Assembly: GCA_001247695.2 (NCBI GenBank)
Contig: LGRX02030599.1
Coordinates: forward strand, 1 to 22,390
Source of the DNA: Cymbomonas tetramitiformis
Taxonomy: Eukaryota > Chlorophyta > Pyramimonadophyceae > Pyramimonadales > Pyramimonadaceae
Length of the DNA stretch: 22,390 nt
Direction: 5' to 3'
Position numbers and translations under genes: made by a program. The notes under the pieces were generated by a model. That model was not told the origin of the DNA, did not search any database, and saw nothing but the letters and a program-made list of their open reading frames with translations. Below are positions 1 through 7,320 of this stretch, piece after piece. Each line of letters begins with the position of its first letter. Position 1 is the first letter of the stretch.

Positions 1-15
1 ATATTATATATACAA

Positions 16-126
16 TACACTCGAGCTTCAATTGATATAATATGCATACAGCATACAATGTGTCGTGTACAGCCTACGATATGGGCGTCAATATTTGCAC
101 TGTTAACGGACTGAATTTCATCCATC
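16..126 (+). repeat. Diverged copy of the ~190-bp repeat family
   Basis: This stretch matches the left two thirds of the tandem unit at 2680-3150. It shares the segments around GCATACAATGTGTCGTGTAC, the following CAGCCTACGAT and the later TTGCACTGTTAA. It differs by scattered substitutions and lacks the right part of the unit, running instead into a C-rich stretch at 127-150. It contains short open frames, but none recurs intact in the other copies, so I read it as noncoding. The remainder of 127-257 holds no gene that I can support. Confidence 0.7.
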
Positions 127-219
127 CCCCCCTCCCTTCCGCCCCCTTTCTGTGTTCCAAAAAACACATACTTAACGTGACCCCGTTTATTCGTCTCGTT
201 GTTGGTCTATCCATCTCTA

Positions 220-262
220 TCTTGGGGGTAAAACTGGGGCTCCGCCCCCAGACCCCCTCCTG
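220..262. repeat. G/C-run inverted repeat (hairpin) at the edge of the duplicated segment
   Basis: Runs of G (CTTGGGGG, CTGGGG) are followed by matching runs of C (GCCCCCAG, ACCCCC), giving a nested hairpin with a CTGGGG/CCCCAG core and a short loop. A similar G-run/C-run pair sits at 1772-1804, just before the second copy of the duplicated segment. The hairpin therefore marks the same junction twice and may be an element end or a recombination point. Confidence 0.55.
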
Positions 263-976
263 AATTATATTATTAACGCAGTCATTCATGGGTGTCCTTA
301 CTCATTTATACCACACGCTGGGTACGTTTCAATTTTTATTTACAATACACTCGGGCTTCAATTCATATAATATGGATACAGCATACAGTGACACACTTCT
401 CTATTTAGATTTGTATTGAATAGCAGCCGGCAGAAATGCTATAAAACGAATGATTAGGCTACTACTTTTATATCCCGCTCCGCCAACGATCGACCTTTGA
501 TCTTAAAATAGAAATATAGTGGTTACTGTTTTTAACGATGTCACAATGCATCCATATAAATATGGAAATCTAAGTTGGGGCAGAAGCAAAGGATTTCTAT
601 GCCACGTGTATGGATAGCATTCACGGTTTCTGAATTCACGTTGTATAAATCTCGGCCCATTTTGTTGCGCAATATCTATTTATAAGATCGCTTCCGGCGT
701 AAGGGTTATTGACAGCACACTGTTCAATGGTCACAACGGCATTGTTCACTGTTCACGACAGCGACACTTGAACGACTTGAGCGTAACGCTAACGTTGCGT
801 GCTTTTTGATATAAATCAAATAATCAATTTATTCCTGTTTATATTTTTCATTATCCACTGATGACCTGAATTATATTATTGACGCAGTGTGAAGTGATTT
901 GTAAAATATGTGCCGTGTCACGTAGTCACATGGCTGATACAATGGCTTCAATTCATATAATATGGATACAGCATAC
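258..976 (+). repeat. Direct duplication, copy 1 (~720 bp)
   Basis: This segment recurs at 1808-2511 in the same orientation with small differences. Shared landmarks are TGAATTATA near the start, GCAGCCGGCAGAAATGCTAT, CGATCGACCTTTG and the GTTCACTGTTCACGACA region. Within it, a 33-bp stretch at 354-386 recurs exactly at 944-976, so about 560 bp is bracketed by direct repeats that themselves belong to the 190-bp family. No open frame is conserved between the copies. It is most simply a dispersed repeat inserted into, or recombined with, the 190-bp family. Confidence 0.75.
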
Positions 977-1135
977 GTAGTACAGCCTACGATTTGGGCC
1001 TCAAAAACGCAGTGTTAATTCGCACTGTTAAAGCACTGAATTTTCTGAATCCCTTCAAGCAATCCTGGAATTGCCATGAATGAGGACCTAATTTATATAT
1101 GCATTTTATAGGGGGTACGTAAACGTACAGGTGGG
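970..1135 (+). repeat. Copy of the ~190-bp repeat family, variant with GTAGTACAGC
   Basis: It resembles 5166-5325 closely. Shared segments include GCATACGTAGTACAGCCTAC, TTTTCTGAATCCCTTCAAGC, CCATGAATGAGGACCTAAT and GGGGGTACGT. These two copies form a subfamily distinct from the tandem copies at 2512-3150, which have CATCCGTCCTTGCAAGC at the same place. It is noncoding by appearance. Confidence 0.7.
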
Positions 1136-1198
1136 GAAAAAATAATCCCGAATCTTCGTGAACGAACGTATAAACTAAAACTTTGAAAACAACCCAAT

Positions 1199-1562
1199 AC
1201 CCCCCAACCCCGCCCCCCACCCCCACCTCCCCCTCCCTCCCCCCACCCCCTCCCCCTCCCCACCCTCCCCCCACCCTCCCCCCTCCCCACCCTCCCCCCA
1301 CCCTCCCCCCTCCCCCCACCCTCCCCCCCCCCTCCCCCCCACCCTCCCCCCTCCCCCCCCACCCTCCCCCCACCCTCCCCCTCCCCCCACCCTCCCCCCT
1401 CCCCCACCCTCCCCCCTCCCCCACCCTCCCCCCACCCTCACCCCCCACCCTCACCCCCCACCCTCCCCCCTCCCCCCTCCCCCCTCCCCCCTCCCCTCCC
1501 CCTCCCCCCTCCCCCCTCCCCCCTCCCCCCCCCTCCCCCCCCCTCCCCCCCCTCCCTCCCCC
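1199..1562. repeat. C-rich (CCCTCC/CCCACC)n low-complexity tract
   Basis: About 360 bp consist almost only of C, with T or A at every sixth or seventh base, so the minus strand is G-rich with runs of three to nine G. Such DNA can form G-quadruplexes on the minus strand and i-motif or triplex structures on the plus strand. Proline-rich and glycine-rich open frames across it are products of base composition and are not called as genes. The tract separates the two copies of the direct duplication. Confidence 0.9.
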
Positions 1563-1771
1563 ATTAATTTTGTTTTTTTAGCATTTTCATTGGAGCGTAG
1601 TTTTGGTTAAAGTCGCGATTGGATTCACCTTTTAGATGAGATTGGGTAACGCATTTTCCACCAACGGTGTCAATTTAAGGACTATGTGATAGGCCCATTA
1701 ATGATTTGCATGCCTCGAAAACCTACATGTTATTATTGTCCAAATTACAGGTGTCTTTCGGGCTGAGTAGA

Positions 1772-1804
1772 TAGGGGGGGTAACCGGACCAGACCCCCCC
1801 CCCG
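1772..1804. repeat. G-run/C-run inverted repeat before duplication copy 2
   Basis: A run of seven or more G is followed by about thirteen bases and then a run of C. This is the same arrangement as at 220-262, and it directly precedes the second copy of the duplicated segment. Confidence 0.5.
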
Positions 1805-1807
1805 CTC

Positions 1808-2511
1808 CTGAATTATACTATTAACGCAGTCATTCATGGTGACCTTACTCATTTCTACCGCACACTGGGTACGTTTTAATTTTTATTTACAATACACTCG
1901 GGCTTCAATTCATATAATATGGATACAGCATACAGTGACACAGTTCTCTATTTATGGTTTGTATTGAGTAGCAGCCGGCAGAAATGCTATAAAACGAATG
2001 ATTAGGCTACTACTTTTATGTCCCGATCCGCCAACGATCGACCTTTGGTCTTAAAATATAAATATAGTGATTACTGTTTTTAACGATGCCACAATGCATC
2101 CATATAAATATGGACATCTAAATTGTGGCAGAAGCAAGGATTTCTATGCCACGTGTATGGATAGCATTCACTGTTTCTGAATTCACGTTATATAAATCTC
2201 GATCCATTTTGTTGCGCAATATCTATTTATAAGATCGCTTCCGGCGTAAGGGTTATTGACAGCACACTGTTCAATGGTCACAACGGCATTGTTCACTGTT
2301 CACGACACTTGAACGACTTGAGCGTAACGTTGCGTGCTTTTTGATATAAATCAAATAATCAATTTATTCCTGTTTATATTTTTCATTATCCACTGATGAC
2401 CTGAATTATATTATTGACGCAGTGTGAAGTCAATTGTAAAGTATGTGCTGTGTCACGTAGTCACATGGCTGACACAATGGCTTCAATTCATAGAATATGG
2501 ATACAACATAC
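1808..2511 (+). repeat. Direct duplication, copy 2 (~700 bp)
   Basis: It is collinear with 258-976, with scattered substitutions and a few short indels; for example, a tandem GCGACA present in copy 1 near 760 is missing here. The bracketing 33-bp repeats are at 1901-1933 and 2479-2511, the latter with two mismatches. No gene is recognised in it. Confidence 0.75.
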
Positions 2512-3150
2512 GTAGTACAGCCTACGATTTGGGCGTCAATTTTTGCACTGTTAAAAGCACTGAATTTCATCCGTCCTTGCAAGCATTTCTGGGATTTGGC
2601 AAGAATGAGGACCTAATTTATATATGCAAAATCATTTTAAGAATTATATACACTACACTTGGGCTTCAATTGATGTAATATGGATACAGCATACAATGTG
2701 TCGTGTACAGCCTACGATTTGGGCGTCAATTTTTGCACTGTTAAAAGGGCTGAATTTCATCCGTCCTTGCAAGCATTTCTAGGAATTTGCATGAATGAAG
2801 ACCTAATTTATATATGCAAAATCATTTTAAGAATTATACTACACTACACGTGGGCTTCAATTGATGTAATATGGATACAACATACAATGTGTCGTGTACA
2901 GCCTACGATTTGGGCGTCAATTTTTGCACTGTTAAAAGGGCTGAATTTCATCCGTCCTTGCAAGCATTTCTTGGAATTTGCATGAGTGAAGACCTAATTT
3001 ATATATGCAAAATCATTTTAAGAATTATATACACTACACTTGGGCTTCAATTGATGTAATATGGATACATCATACAATGTGTCGTGTACAGCCTACGATT
3101 CGGGCGTCAATTTTTGCACTGTTATAAGGGCTGAATTTTTTCCCGATTTT
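2512..3150 (+). repeat. Tandem array of ~190-bp repeats (three to four units)
   Basis: The marker ATGGATACA followed by CATACAATGTG occurs at 2680, 2871 and 3061, giving a period of 190-191 bp, and a partial unit precedes at 2512. Each unit includes CCGTCCTTGCAAGCATTTCT and TTATATATGCAAAATCATTT. Short frames of 60-100 codons in each unit end at different places because the period is not a multiple of three, so they are not considered genes. Confidence 0.85.
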
Positions 3151-3364
3151 TCAAAAGAGGGGGAATCTTCGATTTCATCTCCGATTTTTTCCCCAATACA
3201 CAATGGCTTCAATTCATAGAATATCAATACAGCATACGTAGTACAGCATACGATTTGGGCCTCAAAAACGCAGTGTTAATTCGCACTGTTAAAGCACTGA
3301 ATTTTTTCCCGATTTTTCAAAAGAGGGGGAATCTTCGATTTCATCTCCGATTTTTTCCCCAATA
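3131..3364 (+). repeat. 68-bp direct repeat pair flanking a 190-family fragment
   Basis: The 68 bp at 3131-3198 recur without visible change at 3297-3364 (starts CTGAATTTTTTCCCG, ends TTTTTTCCCCAATA). The 98 bp between them is a fragment of the GTAGTACAGC variant of the 190-bp family. The run 3365-3640 that follows has no gene or repeat that I recognise. Confidence 0.85.
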
Positions 3365-3670
3365 AATCTTATAGTTCAACTCTAAACAGTGGCTCTATAT
3401 GTCATCATCTTTAATTTTGGAAAGATTTAATATCCCAATTAATTCGAGAAAATGCATACAACCAGGTAAACGTGTTTGAACAGGTGCCACTTGGCAACTG
3501 TGGATCGTCTCGCCGATCAGAATCGATTCCATTATTATTCCAAATGGTTGCAGCACACGTCTGCTGGTGACGGGATGGGTTCGTCCGAATGTCGTGTGAC
3601 GCAGTGACGCAAGACGCCTTTACCGGAGGTCACAAAAATAATTGGAGAGCGTCTTCGGGGCATCGATGTC

Positions 3671-4735
3671 ATGTCATGCGGCGGTCTTCACTCTGCCCAC
3701 TATTGTGGTGCAGTTGAAGACTACGAGACTGACTGCCTGGCTGTTCGTTTCCAGCGTTTCTATGACGCGGGGGATGAGCACGCCTTCGAGTCACTCTGCA
3801 CGATGGAGGGTCGCCCGGAGGTGTGCGAGCTCTCGGCGCATTCTTTTGCGACGGCTGAGCCCACGTCTCTACGGCACTTTCAGGATGCGGCGGCTTCCGC
3901 TCAGGATGCGGCAGCTGACGATGGCGGCATGGCTCAGTTTGGTCTGGCCACATTCCACTTGGGTGCACGGGGCTCGATTCCGCCACCGCCTGCGGTTCGG
4001 GATCCCTCTGCACTCGTGGCTGGTGGTGTGCCTGCGGTTCATGACCCGCCAGTAGCTGTCCCTGGCTCTCTCGGCTTGACTGGCTCTGTCCCATCACTCC
4101 AGCTTGGCGGCTCGGCACCGGCTCCGCTGTTTGCTGGCATGAGGGTTGAGGCTTCTGACATCGGCTCTGAAGGCTCTGACAACGACCATGGCTCTGACAA
4201 TGACTCTGACGGCGGACAGCAAGTGACTTTTGGCTCCTTCGGCACTCTTGAGCATGACTCTGACGGGGGAGCATCGCCACCAGCAGCACCGGTGTACCGC
4301 CCACGGGCTCCGCCCAGCTTTATCCGGTGTGCATTGATGGCATCATTGTTCTGTTGCTCTCTGCTGGCCAGTGCTACGGCATCTCTGGTTGCCGTGGGCG
4401 GTGGTGACAGGGGCCTGGTTGAGCCCGGAGTCACCGTCCATCGGTCTACTGGAGATCTCTTTGCTTCGGCTTCACCGCTTGGTGCTACGGACGTCCGTGA
4501 TTGGCCGCCAGACGATAGAGTTCTTTTGTCTCTTTCTCCGATGCTCGGACCGCCGTGGGATTCTACTTGTCTCGGTTCTCCAATTGCTTTACGTTATGCT
4601 GTGGATCCACCTTGCCCACTTGGGTCTGGCGGTGCTCGATTTACAACAGACAGCTTGCAATTCACTTCAGGGTTCTTATTTGCTTTGCATCCGATCACTG
4701 AACTCAGCCCTGCTGACCAGTCTCAAAGTGGCTGA
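3671..4735 (+). CDS. Hypothetical ORF in a GC-rich island; possible decayed copia-like gag/protease remnant
   Basis: This is a 354-codon open frame from ATG at 3671 to TGA. It lies in DNA clearly richer in G+C than its surroundings, and other frames are also partly open there, so openness alone is weak evidence. The protein is rich in Ala, Gly, Ser and Pro. It has an acidic Asp/Ser stretch near residues 165-182 and a hydrophobic stretch near 215-235 that could be membrane-spanning or merely compositional. Residues around 243-275 (LVEPGVTVH followed by GDLFASASPL) resemble the DSGAT-x-H-x-TGD region of copia-type proteases, but the Asp-Ser of the active site is replaced by Glu-Pro, so any such enzyme would be dead. 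No integrase or reverse transcriptase follows. It may equally be a host gene or chance. The function is not recognised. Confidence 0.3.
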   Translation: MSCGGLHSAHYCGAVEDYETDCLAVRFQRFYDAGDEHAFESLCTMEGRPEVCELSAHSFATAEPTSLRHFQDAAASAQDAAADDGGMAQFGLATFHLGARGSIPPPPAVRDPSALVAGGVPAVHDPPVAVPGSLGLTGSVPSLQLGGSAPAPLFAGMRVEASDIGSEGSDNDHGSDNDSDGGQQVTFGSFGTLEHDSDGGASPPAAPVYRPRAPPSFIRCALMASLFCCSLLASATASLVAVGGGDRGLVEPGVTVHRSTGDLFASASPLGATDVRDWPPDDRVLLSLSPMLGPPWDSTCLGSPIALRYAVDPPCPLGSGGARFTTDSLQFTSGFLFALHPITELSPADQSQSG

Positions 4736-5163
4736 GTTTAATTCAGTTATCCTGGCAGCTTGATTAGCTTTAGCCCAGTGGTGGAATGACCGGGTCAAGA
4801 CCCCGGCACCCAGCTAGAAGTGATCGGTTTCCACCGAGTTGCACGTAGGTGTTTGTTTATTATCTCATCGTGGCTGTATATCCTGTACCTGCTTTGCTAG
4901 GTGGTCACACCCACGGGTGGTGTGCTGGACTTCGGGTTTAGGCTTAGTTATTATGGGCTCTGACTAGCCCCTAGCCTGACCCTGCTTCCGTTTCGTGTCC
5001 GTGACATCCTGGCACTGTACTGTACAGTAGTACAGTACAGTAGTACAGTCATTGTTTACTGTCTGGGTTTCCGAGAGCATAAAGCCTCGGCCAGACACTG
5101 TTTATGGGATTATCAGTTTGTTTCCCCGCGAGCTTAGCCGGACAGCGTATCTGTCTTCCTCGC
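4736..5163. other. Noncoding stretch with a GTAC-rich palindromic tract at 5014-5049
   Basis: No gene is seen. The stretch includes the tRNA-like pair above and, at 5014-5049, alternating ACTGTACTGTAC/AGTAGTACAGTAC repeats that are largely self-complementary and could form a cruciform. A piece from TG at 4820 to CA at 5165 has TG..CA ends of the kind LTRs have, and it ends exactly where a copy of the 190-bp family resumes. There is no convincing polypurine tract before it, so an LTR is only a possibility. Confidence 0.4.
4771..4806 (+). other. tRNA-like A-box/B-box pair (possible tRNA-derived fragment)
   Basis: TAGCCCAGTGG at 4771-4781 fits the A-box consensus of tRNA genes. GGGTCAAGACC at about 4792-4802 is one mismatch from the B-box, within a CCGGG/CCCGG stem. 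The boxes are only about ten bases apart, so there is no room for an anticodon arm and this cannot be a functional tRNA. It could be a decayed tRNA-derived repeat or a coincidence. Confidence 0.25.
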
Positions 5164-5165
5164 AC

Positions 5166-5335
5166 AGCATACGTAGTACAGCCTACGATTTGGGCGTCAA
5201 AAACGCACTGTTAATTTCGCACTGTTAAAGGGCTGAATTTTCTGAATCCCTTCAAGCAATCCTGGAATTGCCATGAATGAGGACCTAATATATATAGGGG
5301 GTACGTGAACGTACAGGTGGGTAAAAAATAAATCT
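5166..5335 (+). repeat. Copy of the ~190-bp repeat family (GTAGTACAGC variant)
   Basis: It is closely similar to 970-1145, including the shared tail GGGGGTACGT, ACGTACAGGTGGG and a following A-rich run. It begins abruptly inside the unit at CAGCATACG, which suggests that a neighbouring insertion or deletion removed the left part. Confidence 0.75.
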
Positions 5336-5364
5336 CTTATCCAAGGGAACATATCAATTCCTAG

Positions 5365-5537
5365 TGACGGGAAGTGTGAAATATATATATAGTGAATATA
5401 TATATATATATGTACGCAGGTAAAGAAAGCTGTGCAGTGGCTCGCACGGATTTCGCAGTCAAAAAGATGAGATAATAAAATAACTTGGGTGTTTCATTAT
5501 CGCGGGTCGGCTGGCAAGATGCAAGTGACACCACAGG
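5365..5537 (+). repeat. Long direct repeat, copy A (173 bp)
   Basis: It starts TGACGGGAAGTGTG, contains an (AT)n run, and ends GACACCACAGG. It recurs at 6813-6981 in the same orientation; the visible differences are the (AT)n length and one substitution. The copies flank 1275 bp. TG and CA lie near the ends, as in a small LTR pair, but I see no tRNA primer site after this copy and no polypurine tract before the other. Confidence 0.8.
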
Positions 5538-5610
5538 GCGAGGGGTGACACAGGAAGAGACAATCACCCCCAGTTTATGGGGGGGGCGAAAGTCTGTCTC
5601 TCCATGACAC

Positions 5611-5635
5611 CACCTCACCCCGAAGGCGTGAGGTG
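5611..5635. other. Perfect 8-bp hairpin
   Basis: CACCTCAC and GTGAGGTG pair perfectly around a nine-base loop. There is no U-run after it and no recognised role. Confidence 0.4.
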
Positions 5636-5922
5636 CCACGATGCAAGCCAGCAAAGCCGGGTCTAACATCCTACGGTGGGCTACACGGGCAAAGCCCTAA
5701 AAAAACAAGCATCATCGGAGACCCTAAGAGGTCTTTTTCAACCCAGCTAGTTTGGCTTCGCCGCGCTGGTCTATAGATGCGTGCTCTAGGGGCTTATGCC
5801 CATGCATGTGCTGTGAGGATACCTACTCCCACAGGCCAGCCGTGATTCTAGCCCCAGCAATCGTTGGTGGATGGCGGCGGAGTACTCGATTGTGGATGCA
5901 GTCGAGCGCCGCCAGGATGTCG

Positions 5923-6345
5923 TCATCCAACGCCCACGCGGTGCGGTGTGACAATGCGTGGCATTACCAGAGCAAGTGCGGGGACGCGGACACCCCGATG
6001 GGGGCGAAGGCGGAAAATGCGGTGTGCTCCTCCTCTGCACACGAGTGCGAAAGCAGAGAGGGAAAACGGCAGGTCGGGTGCTACAGCACCACCACACACC
6101 ACCAGACAATGGTCAATGAACACGTAAGGTGGATGAAAGAGCGGAGAATGCCGCGGACGGAACTCGTTGCTGCCAAAGGTCTTGTCATTGGCGGAGGCGT
6201 TAGACTCGATGTTGGTGTATGGTGCATAAGCACCACCAGACACCACCAGACGATAGTCAGGTGAAGAATGCCGTCGATGTTCTCGGAGATATTCCAGGGC
6301 ATTACGAACAGCGGCGAGGCGTGCACGTTGGCGCTCAGTGGCCAT
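5923..6345 (-). CDS. Hypothetical ORF, reverse strand
   Basis: Reading leftward from the ATG at 6345 gives about 141 codons, starting MATERQRARLAAVRNALEYL. The N-terminal 40 residues look like a charged amphipathic helix. The frame extends upstream to another ATG at 6435. Two similar stretches, ending VVSGGAYAP and VVCGGAVAP, correspond to a short imperfect DNA repeat (GTGGTGT..GGTGGTGCT). The ORF lies inside the 1.3 kb bracketed by the 170-bp direct repeats. Opposite-strand frames are also open, and I recognise no family. It could be a fragment of a spliced gene or a chance frame. Confidence 0.2.
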   Translation of the reverse strand: MATERQRARLAAVRNALEYLREHRRHSSPDYRLVVSGGAYAPYTNIESNASANDKTFGSNEFRPRHSPLFHPPYVFIDHCLVVCGGAVAPDLPFSLSAFALVCRGGAHRIFRLRPHRGVRVPALALVMPRIVTPHRVGVG

Positions 6346-6812
6346 GGTTCCAGCGCAGACTGGATAATTCTGCGAAGGGAAATTATTAGGGTTCACAAGG
6401 GGAAACCCAACTTTTCGTAAAATGGACAATTCCAAGTGATGAAAGAGTCAATTTGGGGTAGATTTCGACGAGGAAGACGGTGGTGACGTCAAAAACGTCG
6501 TGCGACAAGCCAATTTTGCTGCTGTTGAGGTGCTGCTGGCCAGAGCGTAAAGTGAAATAGATGGGGACGACGTAGTCGAGAATGATGGTGATTAACGTGC
6601 GTTGCGCACGAAAAAGATTGGGCGTTGCGCTCAAATAAATAACTGTGGATGCTGTTGCAGCACGTTTGGGGGGAAGGCGCGAAGTAACGGTACGTGACTG
6701 CCGGCCGGTTGGATGAGTAGTGACGTTGCGTCACTGTATACCGCGTTGCGCGGGATCCGAATGATAGCTAAAAAGAACGTGAGAAACCACCAGCTAGTGG
6801 TAACCCATAACC

Positions 6813-6981
6813 TGACGGGAAGTGTGAAATATATATATAGTGAATATATATATATGTACGCAGGTAAAGAAAGCTGTGCAGTGGCTCGCACGGATTTCGC
6901 AGTCAAAAAGATGAGATAATAAAATAACTTGGGTGTTTTATTATCGCGGGTCGGCTGGCAAGATGCAAGTGACACCACAGG
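6813..6981 (+). repeat. Long direct repeat, copy B (169 bp)
   Basis: This is the second copy of the repeat at 5365-5537, again ending GACACCACAGG. It lies immediately upstream of the region leading into the LINE ORF1. It could be the right end of a small element or part of a LINE 5' region. The 6346-6812 stretch before it has no supported gene; a TGACGTCA palindrome is present at 6484-6491. Confidence 0.8.
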
Positions 6982-7320
6982 ACCAGAAGGTATTTTTCGA
7001 CCCCTGTTTTGCTTCTTATAGTGAAATATGGTGTCCTTTGCTTCAAACCCTAAACCTCGCGGTATGATCTTGCTTTAGCTTGTATGTTTTCTTGATATGT
7101 GATATGAAATTTAAGTACCCAGCGACCTGAGTTTTTTACGAAGGTCCTGGGGAAAGAGCAAAATAACGCCTGGAGAAGCTGGAGAGCCTTGAGCTCTCCA
7201 GTGAGGAACCAAAACCGTAAAGCGCAACATTACGCATAACTGAAAGAACAAAAGAATAACAACATCAGAACTTTTACGAGCTTGATAGTCGCGTTGTTGT
7301 TAATTTCACACAGGAGAATT

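Noticed and set aside
987..1581. Glycine-rich and proline-rich open frames on both strands
   Set aside because: They follow from the C-rich low-complexity tract; all frames there avoid stops, and no start or domain supports a gene.
2424..3059. Short open frames in the 190-bp repeats
   Set aside because: They are repeated fragments with shifting ends; the period is not a multiple of three and no protein family fits.
3669..4304. Minus-strand and second plus-strand frames over the GC-rich island
   Set aside because: They overlap the 354-codon frame in GC-rich DNA where several frames are open by chance; none shows a domain.
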